DNA of 37,591 nucleotides from Desulfovibrio sp. (GTDB taxonomy: Bacteria; Desulfobacterota; Desulfovibrionia; Desulfovibrionales; Desulfovibrionaceae), in the NCBI GenBank assembly GCA_031275955.1, contig JAISNZ010000095.1:1-37591 (forward strand), in the 5' to 3' direction. The translations under genes were made by a program, and so were the position numbers. The notes beneath the pieces were generated by a model. That model saw only the letters and a list, made by a program, of their open reading frames with translations, was not told where the DNA came from and searched no databases. This document shows positions 14,578-22,308 of this stretch, in pieces. Numbering within the stretch: position 1 is the first letter of the stretch; every line of letters starts with the position of its first letter.

Positions 14578-15174
14578 TTATCGGGATTCCGGCCATTCCG
14601 CGCCTTTCGCGGCGGCGGCGAGGTTGGCGGGAACGAGTTTCGCGGGAAGGTAGGCGCGAATGGCGCTGGTCAGGGCCTCAAGGCCGAAGGGGAGGAGCCC
14701 CGAGGCGCAGAGAGCGCCCAGCATGGCGGCGTTGCCGCTCTGGGAGGAGCCGGCTGCCGCGCCGATGCCGCGGATGGGGAGAAACCAGGCCCTGGCGGCG
14801 ATTGCCCGGACAGCCTCCTGAATAGAGGACAGGGACGGCAGGCTTGCCTTGCCCGCGCTGACGGAGGAGGGGGGAAGAAAGTCCGTGGAAGAGAAAACAG
14901 CGCCGCCGGCTTTGAGGAAGGGCAGGCCGCGAAGGGTTTCCAGCGGCTCAAAGCCCAGAAGGATGTCGGCCTCTCCGGGGGAAAGGGTGGGGCTTTGCCA
15001 GCCGCCCAGAAGAATGGCGGATTCCACCACGCCGCCGCGCTGGGCCATGCCGTGGACCTCGCCGGAAACAACGGCCAGGTCCTGATCAAGGGCGAGGCGG
15101 GCAAAGAGGGTAGTGGCCGTGAGGGAACCCTGGCCGCCGACGCCGGTGAGATAGATGCGCAACCGGGTCTCCAT
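14578..15174 (-). CDS. iorB: Indolepyruvate:ferredoxin oxidoreductase, beta subunit
   Basis: The 198-aa subunit carries the gamma-type domain of 2-oxoacid:ferredoxin oxidoreductases: IYLTGVGGQGSLTATTLFAR at the N terminus, then GEVHGMAQRGGVVESAI and DILLGFEPLETLRGLPFL. With IorA it oxidatively decarboxylates aryl pyruvates (from Trp, Phe, Tyr) to aryl-acetyl-CoA and reduces ferredoxin. The start ATG overlaps the iorA stop by 1 nt (TAATG), so the two are translationally coupled. Length is typical. Confidence 0.93.
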   Translation of the reverse strand: METRLRIYLTGVGGQGSLTATTLFARLALDQDLAVVSGEVHGMAQRGGVVESAILLGGWQSPTLSPGEADILLGFEPLETLRGLPFLKAGGAVFSSTDFLPPSSVSAGKASLPSLSSIQEAVRAIAARAWFLPIRGIGAAAGSSQSGNAAMLGALCASGLLPFGLEALTSAIRAYLPAKLVPANLAAAAKGAEWPESR

Positions 15175-17021
15175 TATGCCTCCCCCTTGCGGGCCTTGAA
15201 GGATGGGGAAATCTGCACGCAGACCATACAGCCGGAGCAGAGATCCGGATCAACGCCCATCTCGTCTCCGGACAGGCGGAAAGCCGGACAGGCGAGATTG
15301 GCGAAACAATGGCGGGCGCTCTCGTCCTGAACCGCCACATAGGCCGTCTGGCGTCTGGCGCGCCCGAGGGTCCTTCCGGCGAAGAGCACGCACGGCTCTT
15401 CAAAAATCAGCACCCGCACGCCGCTTTCCTCTTTCATCTCGCGGATCAGGCGCTGCAGGGCCTTCTGGTTGAGGGCGCGCGCCTTTTCCACGCGGCTGAC
15501 GCCGCAGCCGCGCACCACGGCTTCAATGTCCAGATGGACGCGCTGATCGCCCAGGACTTCCTGGGCCATGCCGGGGTTGGGCTGGTGGCCGGTCATGGCT
15601 GTGGTGCCGTTATCGAGAATGACGATCTGCAGATTGTGCCTGTTGAAAACGGCGTTGGCCAGGCCGGTCATGCCGGAATGGAAAAAGGTGGAATCCCCGA
15701 TGAAGGCCACCACGGGCTTGCCGGAAACGCGGGCAAAGCCGCTGCCGGCGGAGATGGAAGAGCCCATACAGAAGAGGAAATCCGCCGCGCGCAGGGGAGG
15801 GAGCAGGCCCAGGGTATAGCAGCCGATGTCGCTGGAATAGACGGCCTGATCACCGTAAACGGAGCGGACGGCATAAAAAACGGAGCGGTGGCCGCAGCCG
15901 GCGCACAGGTTGGGAGGCCGCTGGGCCAGTTCCTGCCCGGCGGCTCCGCCGGGAGGAGAGGGAGGACATTTGCCCAGAAGGGAACCCAGCGCCTCGCGCA
16001 CCAGGGGAGTGGAGTATTCCCCGAACCGGGTCAGGGTGCCGCTTTTGCCGGTGATTGTTACCGGAATCCCCCTTTCCTGGGCCAGGGCGCGCACGGCGGT
16101 TTCCACCAGGGGCTCCCCTTCCTCCAGGATGAGAACCCGGGAAAGGGGACGCAGGAAGCCTTCCAGGAGCGTGACCGGCAAAGGCCAGGTCAGGCCGAAG
16201 TCAAAGACCCGGACGGCATCCCGCCAGTTTTCGGCAAGCAAAACGTCATGGAGATAGGCGCGGCTGATTCCCGAAGCGATGACGCCCAGGGAAGACGTTG
16301 CGGAGCCTTGATCCGCCCGGTTGAAGGGGGATTCCTCCACCTTGCGGACCACAGCCTCCAGATTGGCCGCCAGGGCTTTGTGGCGCATCCGGGCCACGGC
16401 GGGCACGGGCACGAAGCGGCCGGGATTGCGGGCAAAGGCGACAAGGGGGGCGGGGGCGGGCAGGGAACCGAATTCCACGGGACCTCGCAGGTGGCTGACG
16501 CGGGTGGTGGTGCGCAAAAGGACGGGCTGCTCCGTTTCCCTGGCCAGAAGGAAGGCGGCCCTGGCCATGTCCTTGGCCTCCTGGGCGGTGGCCGGCTCAA
16601 AACAGGGCATCTGGGCGAAGCGGGCGTACGTCCGGTTGTCCTGTTCGTTCTGGCTGGAATGGCAGCCGGGATCGTCGGCGGAAAGGAGCACCAGGCCGCC
16701 GGGCAGGCCGGTGTACGTCATGGTCAGCAGTGGGTCGGCGGCCACGTTGAGGCCCACATGCTTCATGGTCACAAGGCTCATGGCCCCGGCCAGGGCGGAA
16801 CCGGCGGCGACCTCCGTGGCCACCTTTTCGTTGACCGAATATTCAAAGACGAAACGCCCGCTTCCGGCAAGGCTGGAAAAGAGATCCGGGACCTCTGAGG
16901 ACGGGGTGCCGGGATAGCAGGTAACAACATTGACGCCGGCTTCCAAAGCTCCGCGCACAATGGCCTCGTTGCCCAGCAGGAGGTGCCGCGTGCCCTTTGG
17001 ATCAAGCAGGGGATGGTTCAT
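15174..17021 (-). CDS. iorA: Indolepyruvate:ferredoxin oxidoreductase, alpha subunit
   Basis: The 615-aa subunit has the N-terminal pyrimidine-binding domain (VVTCYPGTPSSEVPD, about 33-48) and a central swivel region. The C-terminal TPP-binding domain follows, with CAGCGHRSVFYAV and FIGDSTFFHSGMTGL...ILDNGTTAMTGHQPNPG, ending in a short ferredoxin-like tail. In well-known archaeal IorA proteins the tail carries two full four-Cys motifs. Here I see only Cys572 and Cys578 of the first and Cys595, Cys598 and Cys601 of the second, with Ser605 where the fourth Cys would be. The catalytic parts look intact. GGAG lies nine bases before the ATG, and the gene starts 6 bp after the upstream TPR gene. 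Confidence 0.94.
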   Translation of the reverse strand: MNHPLLDPKGTRHLLLGNEAIVRGALEAGVNVVTCYPGTPSSEVPDLFSSLAGSGRFVFEYSVNEKVATEVAAGSALAGAMSLVTMKHVGLNVAADPLLTMTYTGLPGGLVLLSADDPGCHSSQNEQDNRTYARFAQMPCFEPATAQEAKDMARAAFLLARETEQPVLLRTTTRVSHLRGPVEFGSLPAPAPLVAFARNPGRFVPVPAVARMRHKALAANLEAVVRKVEESPFNRADQGSATSSLGVIASGISRAYLHDVLLAENWRDAVRVFDFGLTWPLPVTLLEGFLRPLSRVLILEEGEPLVETAVRALAQERGIPVTITGKSGTLTRFGEYSTPLVREALGSLLGKCPPSPPGGAAGQELAQRPPNLCAGCGHRSVFYAVRSVYGDQAVYSSDIGCYTLGLLPPLRAADFLFCMGSSISAGSGFARVSGKPVVAFIGDSTFFHSGMTGLANAVFNRHNLQIVILDNGTTAMTGHQPNPGMAQEVLGDQRVHLDIEAVVRGCGVSRVEKARALNQKALQRLIREMKEESGVRVLIFEEPCVLFAGRTLGRARRQTAYVAVQDESARHCFANLACPAFRLSGDEMGVDPDLCSGCMVCVQISPSFKARKGEA

Positions 17022-17027
17022 GGACGG

Positions 17028-17717
17028 TTACTCCGGGGATACCTCCGCTGAGGGCTTTGCCGCCTTTTTTCGCAGGGCGGCGATTTTTTGCAGCCAGAAA
17101 TCGGCGTTGCCGGCCAGGGACTCTCTGGCGACAATCGCCTCGCAGGCGAGGATCGCCCGATCAAAATTGCCCAGGGCCTCGGCCAGAAGGACAATGCGCT
17201 CGTTCACAGCGGCCAGATCATATTCGGGAAGACCGGGAACAAGGGCTTCCAGCAAATCCAGGGCCTCCCGCTTTTTCTCCTGCGCCGCCAGGGCCTCGGC
17301 CATGGCCAGGACGGCGGTCACCCGCATGGTGGGGTCCAGCCGGGCAATCTGTTCCCAGGCGGCGTATTCCCTGGCAGGGTCCCGGACCTCCCGCGCGGTT
17401 TCGGCCAGGGCGAACCAGGCCGCCCCATGCAGGGCGGCTGGGGCGGTCTTCAGGTAGTCCTCAAGGGCGGCGATACGCTCCTGGCCGTGGCGGGAGGAGA
17501 GAAGACGCCCGAATTCCAGGCGCAGTTCGTCCCGGATGCGCGTCTGCCGCGCGTCGTAGAACCAGTACCCCCCAATGGCGAGAAGGAAGAGCATCACGCC
17601 CAGGGCAATAAGCCGGGCATGGGCAAGCAAAAACTGCAGCATGGGAGACGCCTCGGCGGCAACCTCTCCTTCTATTGAGCCGATCAGCGACGGCGTCTGC
17701 CTCTGTTTGGCCGCCAT
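17028..17717 (-). CDS. Membrane-anchored TPR protein (YfgM-like)
   Basis: The 229-aa protein has a short cytoplasmic N terminus, one transmembrane helix (about 34-53, LIALGVMLFLLAIGGYWFY) and a periplasm-facing helical repeat domain (AALEDYLKTAPAALHGAAWFALAETA, QIARLDPTMRVTAVLAMAEALAAQ as adjoining repeats). This is the layout of the YfgM/ancillary SecYEG subunit family, but without close motifs I assign it only by architecture. AAGGAG lies seven bases before ATG. It is the first gene of the iorA-iorB transcript, with no obvious functional link to indolepyruvate oxidation. Confidence 0.75.
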   Translation of the reverse strand: MAAKQRQTPSLIGSIEGEVAAEASPMLQFLLAHARLIALGVMLFLLAIGGYWFYDARQTRIRDELRLEFGRLLSSRHGQERIAALEDYLKTAPAALHGAAWFALAETAREVRDPAREYAAWEQIARLDPTMRVTAVLAMAEALAAQEKKREALDLLEALVPGLPEYDLAAVNERIVLLAEALGNFDRAILACEAIVARESLAGNADFWLQKIAALRKKAAKPSAEVSPE

Positions 17718-17766
17718 GCGGAATCTCCTTGCCCGTACACGGGAATTGTCTAAAAAAGGACCTTTG

Positions 17767-17802
17767 TCCCTCCCTAATCTCCCCTCCCTCCCTAATCTCC
17801 CC
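17767..17802. repeat. Perfect 18-bp tandem duplication
   Basis: TCCCTCCCTAATCTCCCC occurs twice with no spacer (17767-17784, 17785-17802). It lies in the divergent intergenic region between the TPR/ior unit and nadD. Confidence 0.95.
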
Positions 17803-17884
17803 GGGGGAAAATGTCAAAACCTGAAAGCGGGGGGACGCCGCCGCCTCTCTGGCGCATCCGGGCCTTCTGGTATAGGCTGTCCGC

Positions 17885-18562
17885 ATGCGTTCCCGTCCCC
17901 TCATCGCCCTTTTGGGCGGCAGCTTCAATCCCCCGCACATCGGGCATTTCCGCATTGCCCTGGAGGTACAGGAAATCCTCGTCCCCCGCGAGATCCTGCT
18001 GATTCCCTGCGCCAGCCCTCCCCACAAGACCGGAGACAATCTTCTGCCCTTCTCCCTGCGGCTGGCCATGCTGGAGGCGGTGACGCGCGCCCTGCCAGGC
18101 CTGGGCGTCAGCCCTGTCGAAGCCGAACGCCCCGGACCCTCGTATACAGTGGATACCCTGACCGCTCTGGCCGCGCGGCATCCGGGAGAACGTCTGGCCT
18201 TCATCCTCGGAGGGGACGATTTCTCTCTGCTCCCCAGTTGGAAACTCTGGCGGAACATCCCGGAATTGGCCGACCTCATCGTTCTGCCCCGCCGCGCGGG
18301 AGCGGAAAAAATCTTTCTGCGCGCCGTCCGGGCCCGCTGGCCCGAGGCCGTTCCCCTGTCTTTCCCGTCCGGAATCCGCGCCTTCAGCCTGCCCCACGGC
18401 GGGCGCATTCTCCATCTGCCCCAGCCCCGGCTGGAAATCAGCTCCTCCCTCATCCGTTCCCGCTGGCTTGAGGGCAAAAGCCTGAACTTCCTCGTTCCCA
18501 AAGAGGTCGAAGAAATCCTGGACAAAAACGCGGCGGGCATTCTTCCCCTCTGGCGATCCTGA
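17885..18562 (+). CDS. nadD: Nicotinate-nucleotide adenylyltransferase
   Basis: The 225-aa enzyme transfers AMP to nicotinate mononucleotide in NAD synthesis. The nucleotidyltransferase signature LLGGSFNPPHIGHFRIA (HxGH at about 18-21) and the C-terminal ISSSLIRSRWLEGKSLNFLVP (ISSTxIR-like) motif are both present, as are ILGGDDFSLLPSWKLW and DLIVLPR. Length is normal. No strong ribosome site precedes the ATG. It is divergent from the TPR-iorAB unit and convergent with the exonuclease gene. Confidence 0.94.
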   Translation: MRSRPLIALLGGSFNPPHIGHFRIALEVQEILVPREILLIPCASPPHKTGDNLLPFSLRLAMLEAVTRALPGLGVSPVEAERPGPSYTVDTLTALAARHPGERLAFILGGDDFSLLPSWKLWRNIPELADLIVLPRRAGAEKIFLRAVRARWPEAVPLSFPSGIRAFSLPHGGRILHLPQPRLEISSSLIRSRWLEGKSLNFLVPKEVEEILDKNAAGILPLWRS

Positions 18563-18632
18563 ATCCCCGGAGCCCCCCTTCTCCTTCCGGCCGCTGTCCT
18601 TTATCAAAACTTCCTTTGTGGTACGAGACCCC

Positions 18633-18666
18633 GGCCTTCAGGCCCCCGCACCCCGCCCTGAAGGCC
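18633..18666. terminator. Hairpin between convergent nadD and exonuclease genes
   Basis: GGCCTTCAGG (18633-18642) pairs perfectly with CCTGAAGGCC (18657-18666) around a C-rich 14-nt loop. The position suggests a shared terminator, but there is no U-tract. Confidence 0.45.
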
Positions 18667-18694
18667 CATGCCGCCTTCTTGGTTCCTTTCCCTC

Positions 18695-19309
18695 TTACAC
18701 CATCCCCTGCTCCTGCATCCTCAGGTAAATGGCGCGGCTGGCCCAGGCATCGGTGGCGGCGTAACGGACCTGGCGGAGGGTGAGATCGCGGGCGGCCCAG
18801 TTGGAGCATTGTTCGCCCTTGGAAACCCGGACCCCGAGAAAAAAGGCGGCCAGGGCGCGGAGACTCTGATTCTGAAGATGATGACGGCGGGCGACGGCGG
18901 CGAGATCGACGACGCCGGCGGGAATAAAGGGGCAAAGTTTCTCCAGGGCGTGCATGTCCTCGTGTACGGCCACCCCGGCCTTGACGATATCGCCGGAGGC
19001 GAGAAGGTCCACCAGAGGGGAGGAAAAAGGCTGCCATTTGAGCTGGAAAAGATAAATTTCGTGCGCTCCGGCCAGTTGCACCAGGGAGGGGGAGTAGGAC
19101 TTGCCCCGGACAAAGCTGGGACGGGTTTCCGTGTCAAAACCGAGAACCCTTTCCCTGCTCAGGCGCTCACTGGCCTTTTTCATGTCCCCGGCCGTCCTGA
19201 TGAGGATCACTTTGCCGGGATAGTGAAAGAGCGGCAGGGTATTGATGTCGTCCCTGCTCAGTTTTCCGCCTTCTTCATCCGGCGTGACGGGATCAAACTC
19301 GTCCTTCAT
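18695..19309 (-). CDS. DEDDy-type 3'-5' exonuclease (RNase D-like domain)
   Basis: The 204-aa protein is a single 3'-5' exonuclease domain. Exo I is LGFDTETRPSF (Asp59, Glu61), Exo II lies in GVAVHEDMHALEK (Asp), and Exo III is RYAATDAWASRAIYLRM with the Tyr and Asp of the DEDDy class. It lacks the HRDC domains of RNase D, so it is a short stand-alone exonuclease, probably acting on RNA or DNA 3' ends; the substrate is unknown. AGGA lies about nine bases before the start. Confidence 0.9.
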   Translation of the reverse strand: MKDEFDPVTPDEEGGKLSRDDINTLPLFHYPGKVILIRTAGDMKKASERLSRERVLGFDTETRPSFVRGKSYSPSLVQLAGAHEIYLFQLKWQPFSSPLVDLLASGDIVKAGVAVHEDMHALEKLCPFIPAGVVDLAAVARRHHLQNQSLRALAAFFLGVRVSKGEQCSNWAARDLTLRQVRYAATDAWASRAIYLRMQEQGMV

Positions 19310-19447
19310 GCGGATGATTCCTGTTCCCCCGTCATTACTTCAACACTCTCCCGCGGCGCGCGCCGTCCTTTCCATCAGGGAAAACCGCCTGCACGCAGAT
19401 AAACATAAAAAATTCGCCGCGTAAAGTGAAGACCCCGTGCATTTTTC

Positions 19448-19476
19448 TTGGCATTATCCCGGCAATGGCATAGGAT
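19448..19476 (+). promoter_or_regulatory. Sigma-70 promoter for the TPR protein gene
   Basis: TTGGCA (19448-19453) and TAGGAT (19471-19476) are 17 bp apart. The start would be near 19483. The TTG of the -35 box is also the first codon of the longest open frame, so that frame start is not a real translation start. Confidence 0.55.
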
Positions 19477-19516
19477 CACACATCCCCCCGTTCTTCAGCC
19501 AGAGGTCCGATCCGCC

Positions 19517-20338
19517 GTGGCAGCCTTCAACACCATCGCGCCCCAGAATGTCCGCCAGCACTTTGCCAGGGCGAAATCCCTCCTGAAGCGCAACGAAACC
19601 GTCAAAGCCCTGGACGCCCTCCTCACCGGCCTCGAGCTGTACGACCGCGGCAAGCTCCTGGCCAAGGCCCGCTTTGAAACAGAGGTGCTCATCCTTGAGG
19701 CTGTCACCGACATCCCCCGCCAACCGCTGGTGCGCAGCTTTTTTGAAAAGATCGCCCAATCCGGGAAAACCGCCGTCGCCTATCAGCCGGGAGAGGAGGA
19801 AAAACTCAAGACGACTCTCCAGATCATACTCAAAGGTCTGGAAAACATGGAAAAGGAAAAACAGCAGCAGGAACGGGACACCCGGGAAAATCGCCGGGAA
19901 AGCCTGCAGGCAAAGGGTCTTGCCTACCTCAAGGCCGGCGACGCCCCTCGCGGCAAGAGCGCCCTGCGCGTTCTGGCGGACGAGTTCGGCCATGAACCGG
20001 GCGTTCTTTCCCGGATCGGCCTCTGGCTTCAGGAAGCGGGACTGTACTTTGAAGCCGCCGAATTCCTGGAGCAGGCCATCGCCGATTTTCCCCGGGACAG
20101 CACGGCTTACGGCCCCGCCGCCGCCGTTTACATCACCCTGCGGGAATTTGAAAAGGCGGAAACCATTTATCTCAAGGCTCTCAAGGAATTCGGAAAACAC
20201 CCCCGCACCATGCTCAACCTTGCCAAACTCTACGTCAGCTGGAACAAAAAAGACAAGGCCTTTGAAGCCGCCAGGGAAGCGTACAAAGGCGATCCTTCCC
20301 TGGAAGAGGCAAAGGCCCTGATCGCTAAATTCGCCTGA
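19517..20338 (+). CDS. Tetratricopeptide-repeat protein
   Basis: The product is 273 aa from the GTG at 19517. That GTG is preceded by AGAGGT ten bases upstream and begins MAAFNTIAPQNVRQHFARAK. An upstream TTG at 19448 opens the same frame but overlaps a promoter -35 box. The protein has a helical N-terminal domain, a charged central coil (KGLENMEKEKQQQERDTREN) and TPR-like repeats in the C-terminal half (YLKAGDAPRGKSALRVLADE, AAEFLEQAIADFPRDS, AETIYLKALKEFGKHP). There is no signal peptide, so it is cytosolic. Its partner is unknown. The FMN reductase gene follows 24 bp downstream, probably on the same transcript. Confidence 0.8.
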   Translation: MAAFNTIAPQNVRQHFARAKSLLKRNETVKALDALLTGLELYDRGKLLAKARFETEVLILEAVTDIPRQPLVRSFFEKIAQSGKTAVAYQPGEEEKLKTTLQIILKGLENMEKEKQQQERDTRENRRESLQAKGLAYLKAGDAPRGKSALRVLADEFGHEPGVLSRIGLWLQEAGLYFEAAEFLEQAIADFPRDSTAYGPAAAVYITLREFEKAETIYLKALKEFGKHPRTMLNLAKLYVSWNKKDKAFEAAREAYKGDPSLEEAKALIAKFA

Positions 20339-20362
20339 ACGGGAAAAAACACGGAGGACATG

Positions 20363-20908
20363 ATGCAGACCGTCGCCGTCATTGTCGGAAGCCTGCGCAA
20401 GGATTCCATCAACAAGAAGCTGGCCCGGGCCGTCGCCCGGGAAGGCAGCGACCTGTTTCTCTTTCAGCAGACGCCCATTGATGATATTCCCCTGTATAAC
20501 CAGGATCTTGAATCAGACTTTCCGGCTCCCGTCCAACGGCTGCAGGCCGATATCACCGCCGCCGCCGCCGTGCTTCTGGTGACCCCCGAATACAACCGGA
20601 GCATCCCCGGAGTCCTGAAAAACGCCCTTGACTGGGCCTCGCGGCCTTACGGAAACCACAGCCTGTCCGGCAAGCCCGTGGCCCTCATGGGCGCCAGCGG
20701 CGGCGCCGTGGGCACCGCCGTGGCCCAGTTTCAGCTGCGCGGCATCATGACCATGCTCGGCAGCCGCCTCATCCCCCAGCCGGAACTCTATATCACGATG
20801 CGCCCGGATCTGATCGCGCCGGACGGAACCTTTGCCGATGCCTCCACCCGGAAATTCCTGCGCGGTTTTCTGGAAGGGATGCGGGACTGGCTGAACAAAC
20901 AAGTTTGA
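20363..20908 (+). CDS. NADPH-dependent FMN reductase family protein (ChrR/YieF-like)
   Basis: The 181-aa flavodoxin-like protein begins VAVIVGSLRKDSINKKLARA, the FMN phosphate-binding loop of the family. LLVTPEYNRSIPGVLKNALDWASRP and ALMGASGGAVGTAVAQ follow, which are the hallmark flavin contacts. Such enzymes reduce quinones, chromate or other acceptors with NAD(P)H. I choose the second of two adjacent ATG codons (20363), because GGAGG is then five bases upstream rather than two. It shares a transcript with the TPR gene and is convergent with galU. Confidence 0.92.
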   Translation: MQTVAVIVGSLRKDSINKKLARAVAREGSDLFLFQQTPIDDIPLYNQDLESDFPAPVQRLQADITAAAAVLLVTPEYNRSIPGVLKNALDWASRPYGNHSLSGKPVALMGASGGAVGTAVAQFQLRGIMTMLGSRLIPQPELYITMRPDLIAPDGTFADASTRKFLRGFLEGMRDWLNKQV

Positions 20909-20981
20909 GCAGGGAAACGAGATGCTCTCCATGTGAGAACACACCCCCGGCGGGAATGAGGGCGCCAGGAAAGGTCCTTCC

Positions 20982-21015
20982 CGAGCCGGCAGACGCTCCG
21001 AGCCGGCAGACGCTC
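20982..21015. repeat. Perfect 17-bp tandem duplication
   Basis: CGAGCCGGCAGACGCTC occurs twice with no spacer (20982-20998, 20999-21015) in the gap between two convergent genes. Confidence 0.95.
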
Positions 21016-21022
21016 CAGCGCG

Positions 21023-21037
21023 CGCGCCCGGGGCGCG
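21023..21037. terminator. G+C-rich hairpin after galU
   Basis: CGCGCCC and GGGCGCG form a dyad around one base, five bases beyond the galU stop. It could end both convergent transcripts. There is no U-tract. Confidence 0.35.
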
Positions 21038-21041
21038 GGCT

Positions 21042-21908
21042 TCAGCCAAGCAACGGTTTGAGGCGCCGCACCAGATCCTCGCGCAATTCCTCATCCTGCA
21101 GGGCAAAATAGATATTGGCCGTCAGGTATTCGGCCCAGTCGCCGGCGTCAAAGCGCATCCCCCGAATTTTGACGGCCAGAAGGCCCCGGGCGGAAGCCTG
21201 GCCCTGCAGGGCGTCCGTGAGCTGGATCTCGCCCCCGTGACCGGGAGAGATCTTCTCCAGGTGAACGAAAATCTCCGGCGTAAGCACATAGCGCCCGATG
21301 ATGGCCAGACGCGAGGGGGCCTGATCCACGCGGGGCTTTTCCACCAGCTTGCGCACCTGATAAATGCCCGGCGAAATCTCCTCGCCGGAGATGATCCCAT
21401 AGCGGCTGACCCGGTCCTGGGGCACCTCCATGACCCCGATAACAGGCAGCCTCTCGCTCTGGGCCACCTCAATGAGCTGCCTGATGCCGGGACTCATCCC
21501 GAACATGAGGTCATCGCCCACCATAACGGCAAAGGCGTCGTCATAACGGACCACGTCCTTGGCGCACAGCACCGCGTGCCCCAGGCCCAGTTGCCGTTTC
21601 TGGCGAATGGAGATGATTCTGACCATTTCCGCCACCTGGCGGATAGCGGCCAGGGCCTCTTCCTTTCCGGATCGCTCCAGCACCATCTCCAACTGCAGGT
21701 TGTAATCGAAGTGATCCTCAATGGCGCTCTTGTCCCGGTTGGTGATGAAGACCACATCCTCAATGCCCGCCTGAATGGCCTCCTCCACCACATATTGCAC
21801 TCCCGGCTTGTTGTAGACAGGCAGCATCTCCTTGGGGATGTTCTTGGTGGCCGGCAACGACCGGGTTCCCCATCCGGCAACGGGAATAACAACCTTGTGA
21901 ATATTCAT
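21042..21908 (-). CDS. galU: UTP-glucose-1-phosphate uridylyltransferase
   Basis: The 288-aa enzyme makes UDP-glucose for glycogen, LPS and exopolysaccharide. The N-terminal nucleotide site reads VIPVAGWGTRSLPATKNIPKEMLPV, with the sugar-nucleotide loop and Lys. Downstream come VFITNRDKSAIEDHFD, FAVMVGDDLMF (metal Asp) and KLVEKPRVDQAPS. The open frame extends 122 residues further upstream, but those residues have no family similarity. AAGGGGG lies four bases before the ATG at 21908, which gives the normal length. It has the same orientation as ftsH-folP-cdaA-cdaR-glmM but is separated from glmM by a catabolic island. Confidence 0.95.
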   Translation of the reverse strand: MNIHKVVIPVAGWGTRSLPATKNIPKEMLPVYNKPGVQYVVEEAIQAGIEDVVFITNRDKSAIEDHFDYNLQLEMVLERSGKEEALAAIRQVAEMVRIISIRQKRQLGLGHAVLCAKDVVRYDDAFAVMVGDDLMFGMSPGIRQLIEVAQSERLPVIGVMEVPQDRVSRYGIISGEEISPGIYQVRKLVEKPRVDQAPSRLAIIGRYVLTPEIFVHLEKISPGHGGEIQLTDALQGQASARGLLAVKIRGMRFDAGDWAEYLTANIYFALQDEELREDLVRRLKPLLG

Positions 21909-21993
21909 GCAACCCCCTTGTCCTGCGGTTGACGACCTCATCTGCACGCTAGCACAGGAAGCGAAGAAAAAACAAGCCTCTCGGGGCGACCGC

Positions 21994-22063
21994 CAAGACT
22001 GCCGCATTTCCATTGCCGGTAAATGCGAGGGCATAGCCCCAGGGAGCGCCCTCCGCAGTCTTG
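21994..22063. repeat. Cloverleaf-like inverted-repeat element
   Basis: CAAGACTGC (21994-22002) pairs with GCAGTCTTG (22055-22063), enclosing two further hairpins: CGCATTT/AAATGCG (22003-22009, 22021-22027) and AGGGC/GCCCT (22028-22032, 22048-22052). Together they would fold as a three-way junction. Confidence 0.7.
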
Positions 22064-22134
22064 CCCGCTTATAGCGTTTACGCTTGTGATTGTCACTTGA
22101 CGGTGAAGCGGATTCGTCCTGCGACAATTCCGCG

Positions 22135-22160
22135 GCAAGGATTTGCCGGTAAATCCTTGC
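22135..22160. repeat. Perfect 10-bp palindrome sharing a core with the upstream element
   Basis: GCAAGGATTT (22135-22144) pairs exactly with AAATCCTTGC (22151-22160). Its core TTGCCGGTAAAT (22143-22154) is identical to 22013-22024 in the preceding element, so the two are probably related repeats. Confidence 0.75.
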
Positions 22161-22219
22161 AGGGCAAAGGATACATTTCCAACGGCAATTTGCTCCGGCC
22201 TCGGCTTTTTTTGGACAAT

Positions 22220-22267
22220 CGAAACCGGTGAAACATATATCTTGAAACGTATTTCTCCAATGTTTCA
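22220..22267 (+). promoter_or_regulatory. Candidate activator sites for the sigma-54 regulator
   Basis: TGAAACATAT (22229-22238) and TGAAACGTAT (22243-22252) are direct repeats 14 bp apart, followed by an inverted copy ATGTTTCA (22260-22267). A weaker CGAAAC lies at 22220-22225. They sit 40-90 bp upstream of the -24/-12 promoter, where enhancer-type activators bind. That the PrpR-like protein binds them is inferred. Confidence 0.55.
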
Positions 22268-22308
22268 GCCGCAATCAAATTTGTCCTATAATTGTAAACT
22301 ATTATATT

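Noticed and set aside
17745-17775. Rho-independent terminator (GGAC-AAAG-GTCC then TTTTTT, minus strand)
   Set aside because: The stem is only four bases and it lies upstream of the TPR/ior unit, with no transcript on that strand that would need termination there.
21909-22274. N-terminal extension of GalU (122 extra residues)
   Set aside because: The extra residues have no similarity to the family, cross the palindrome cluster, and the ATG at 21908 has a clear AAGGGGG ribosome site.
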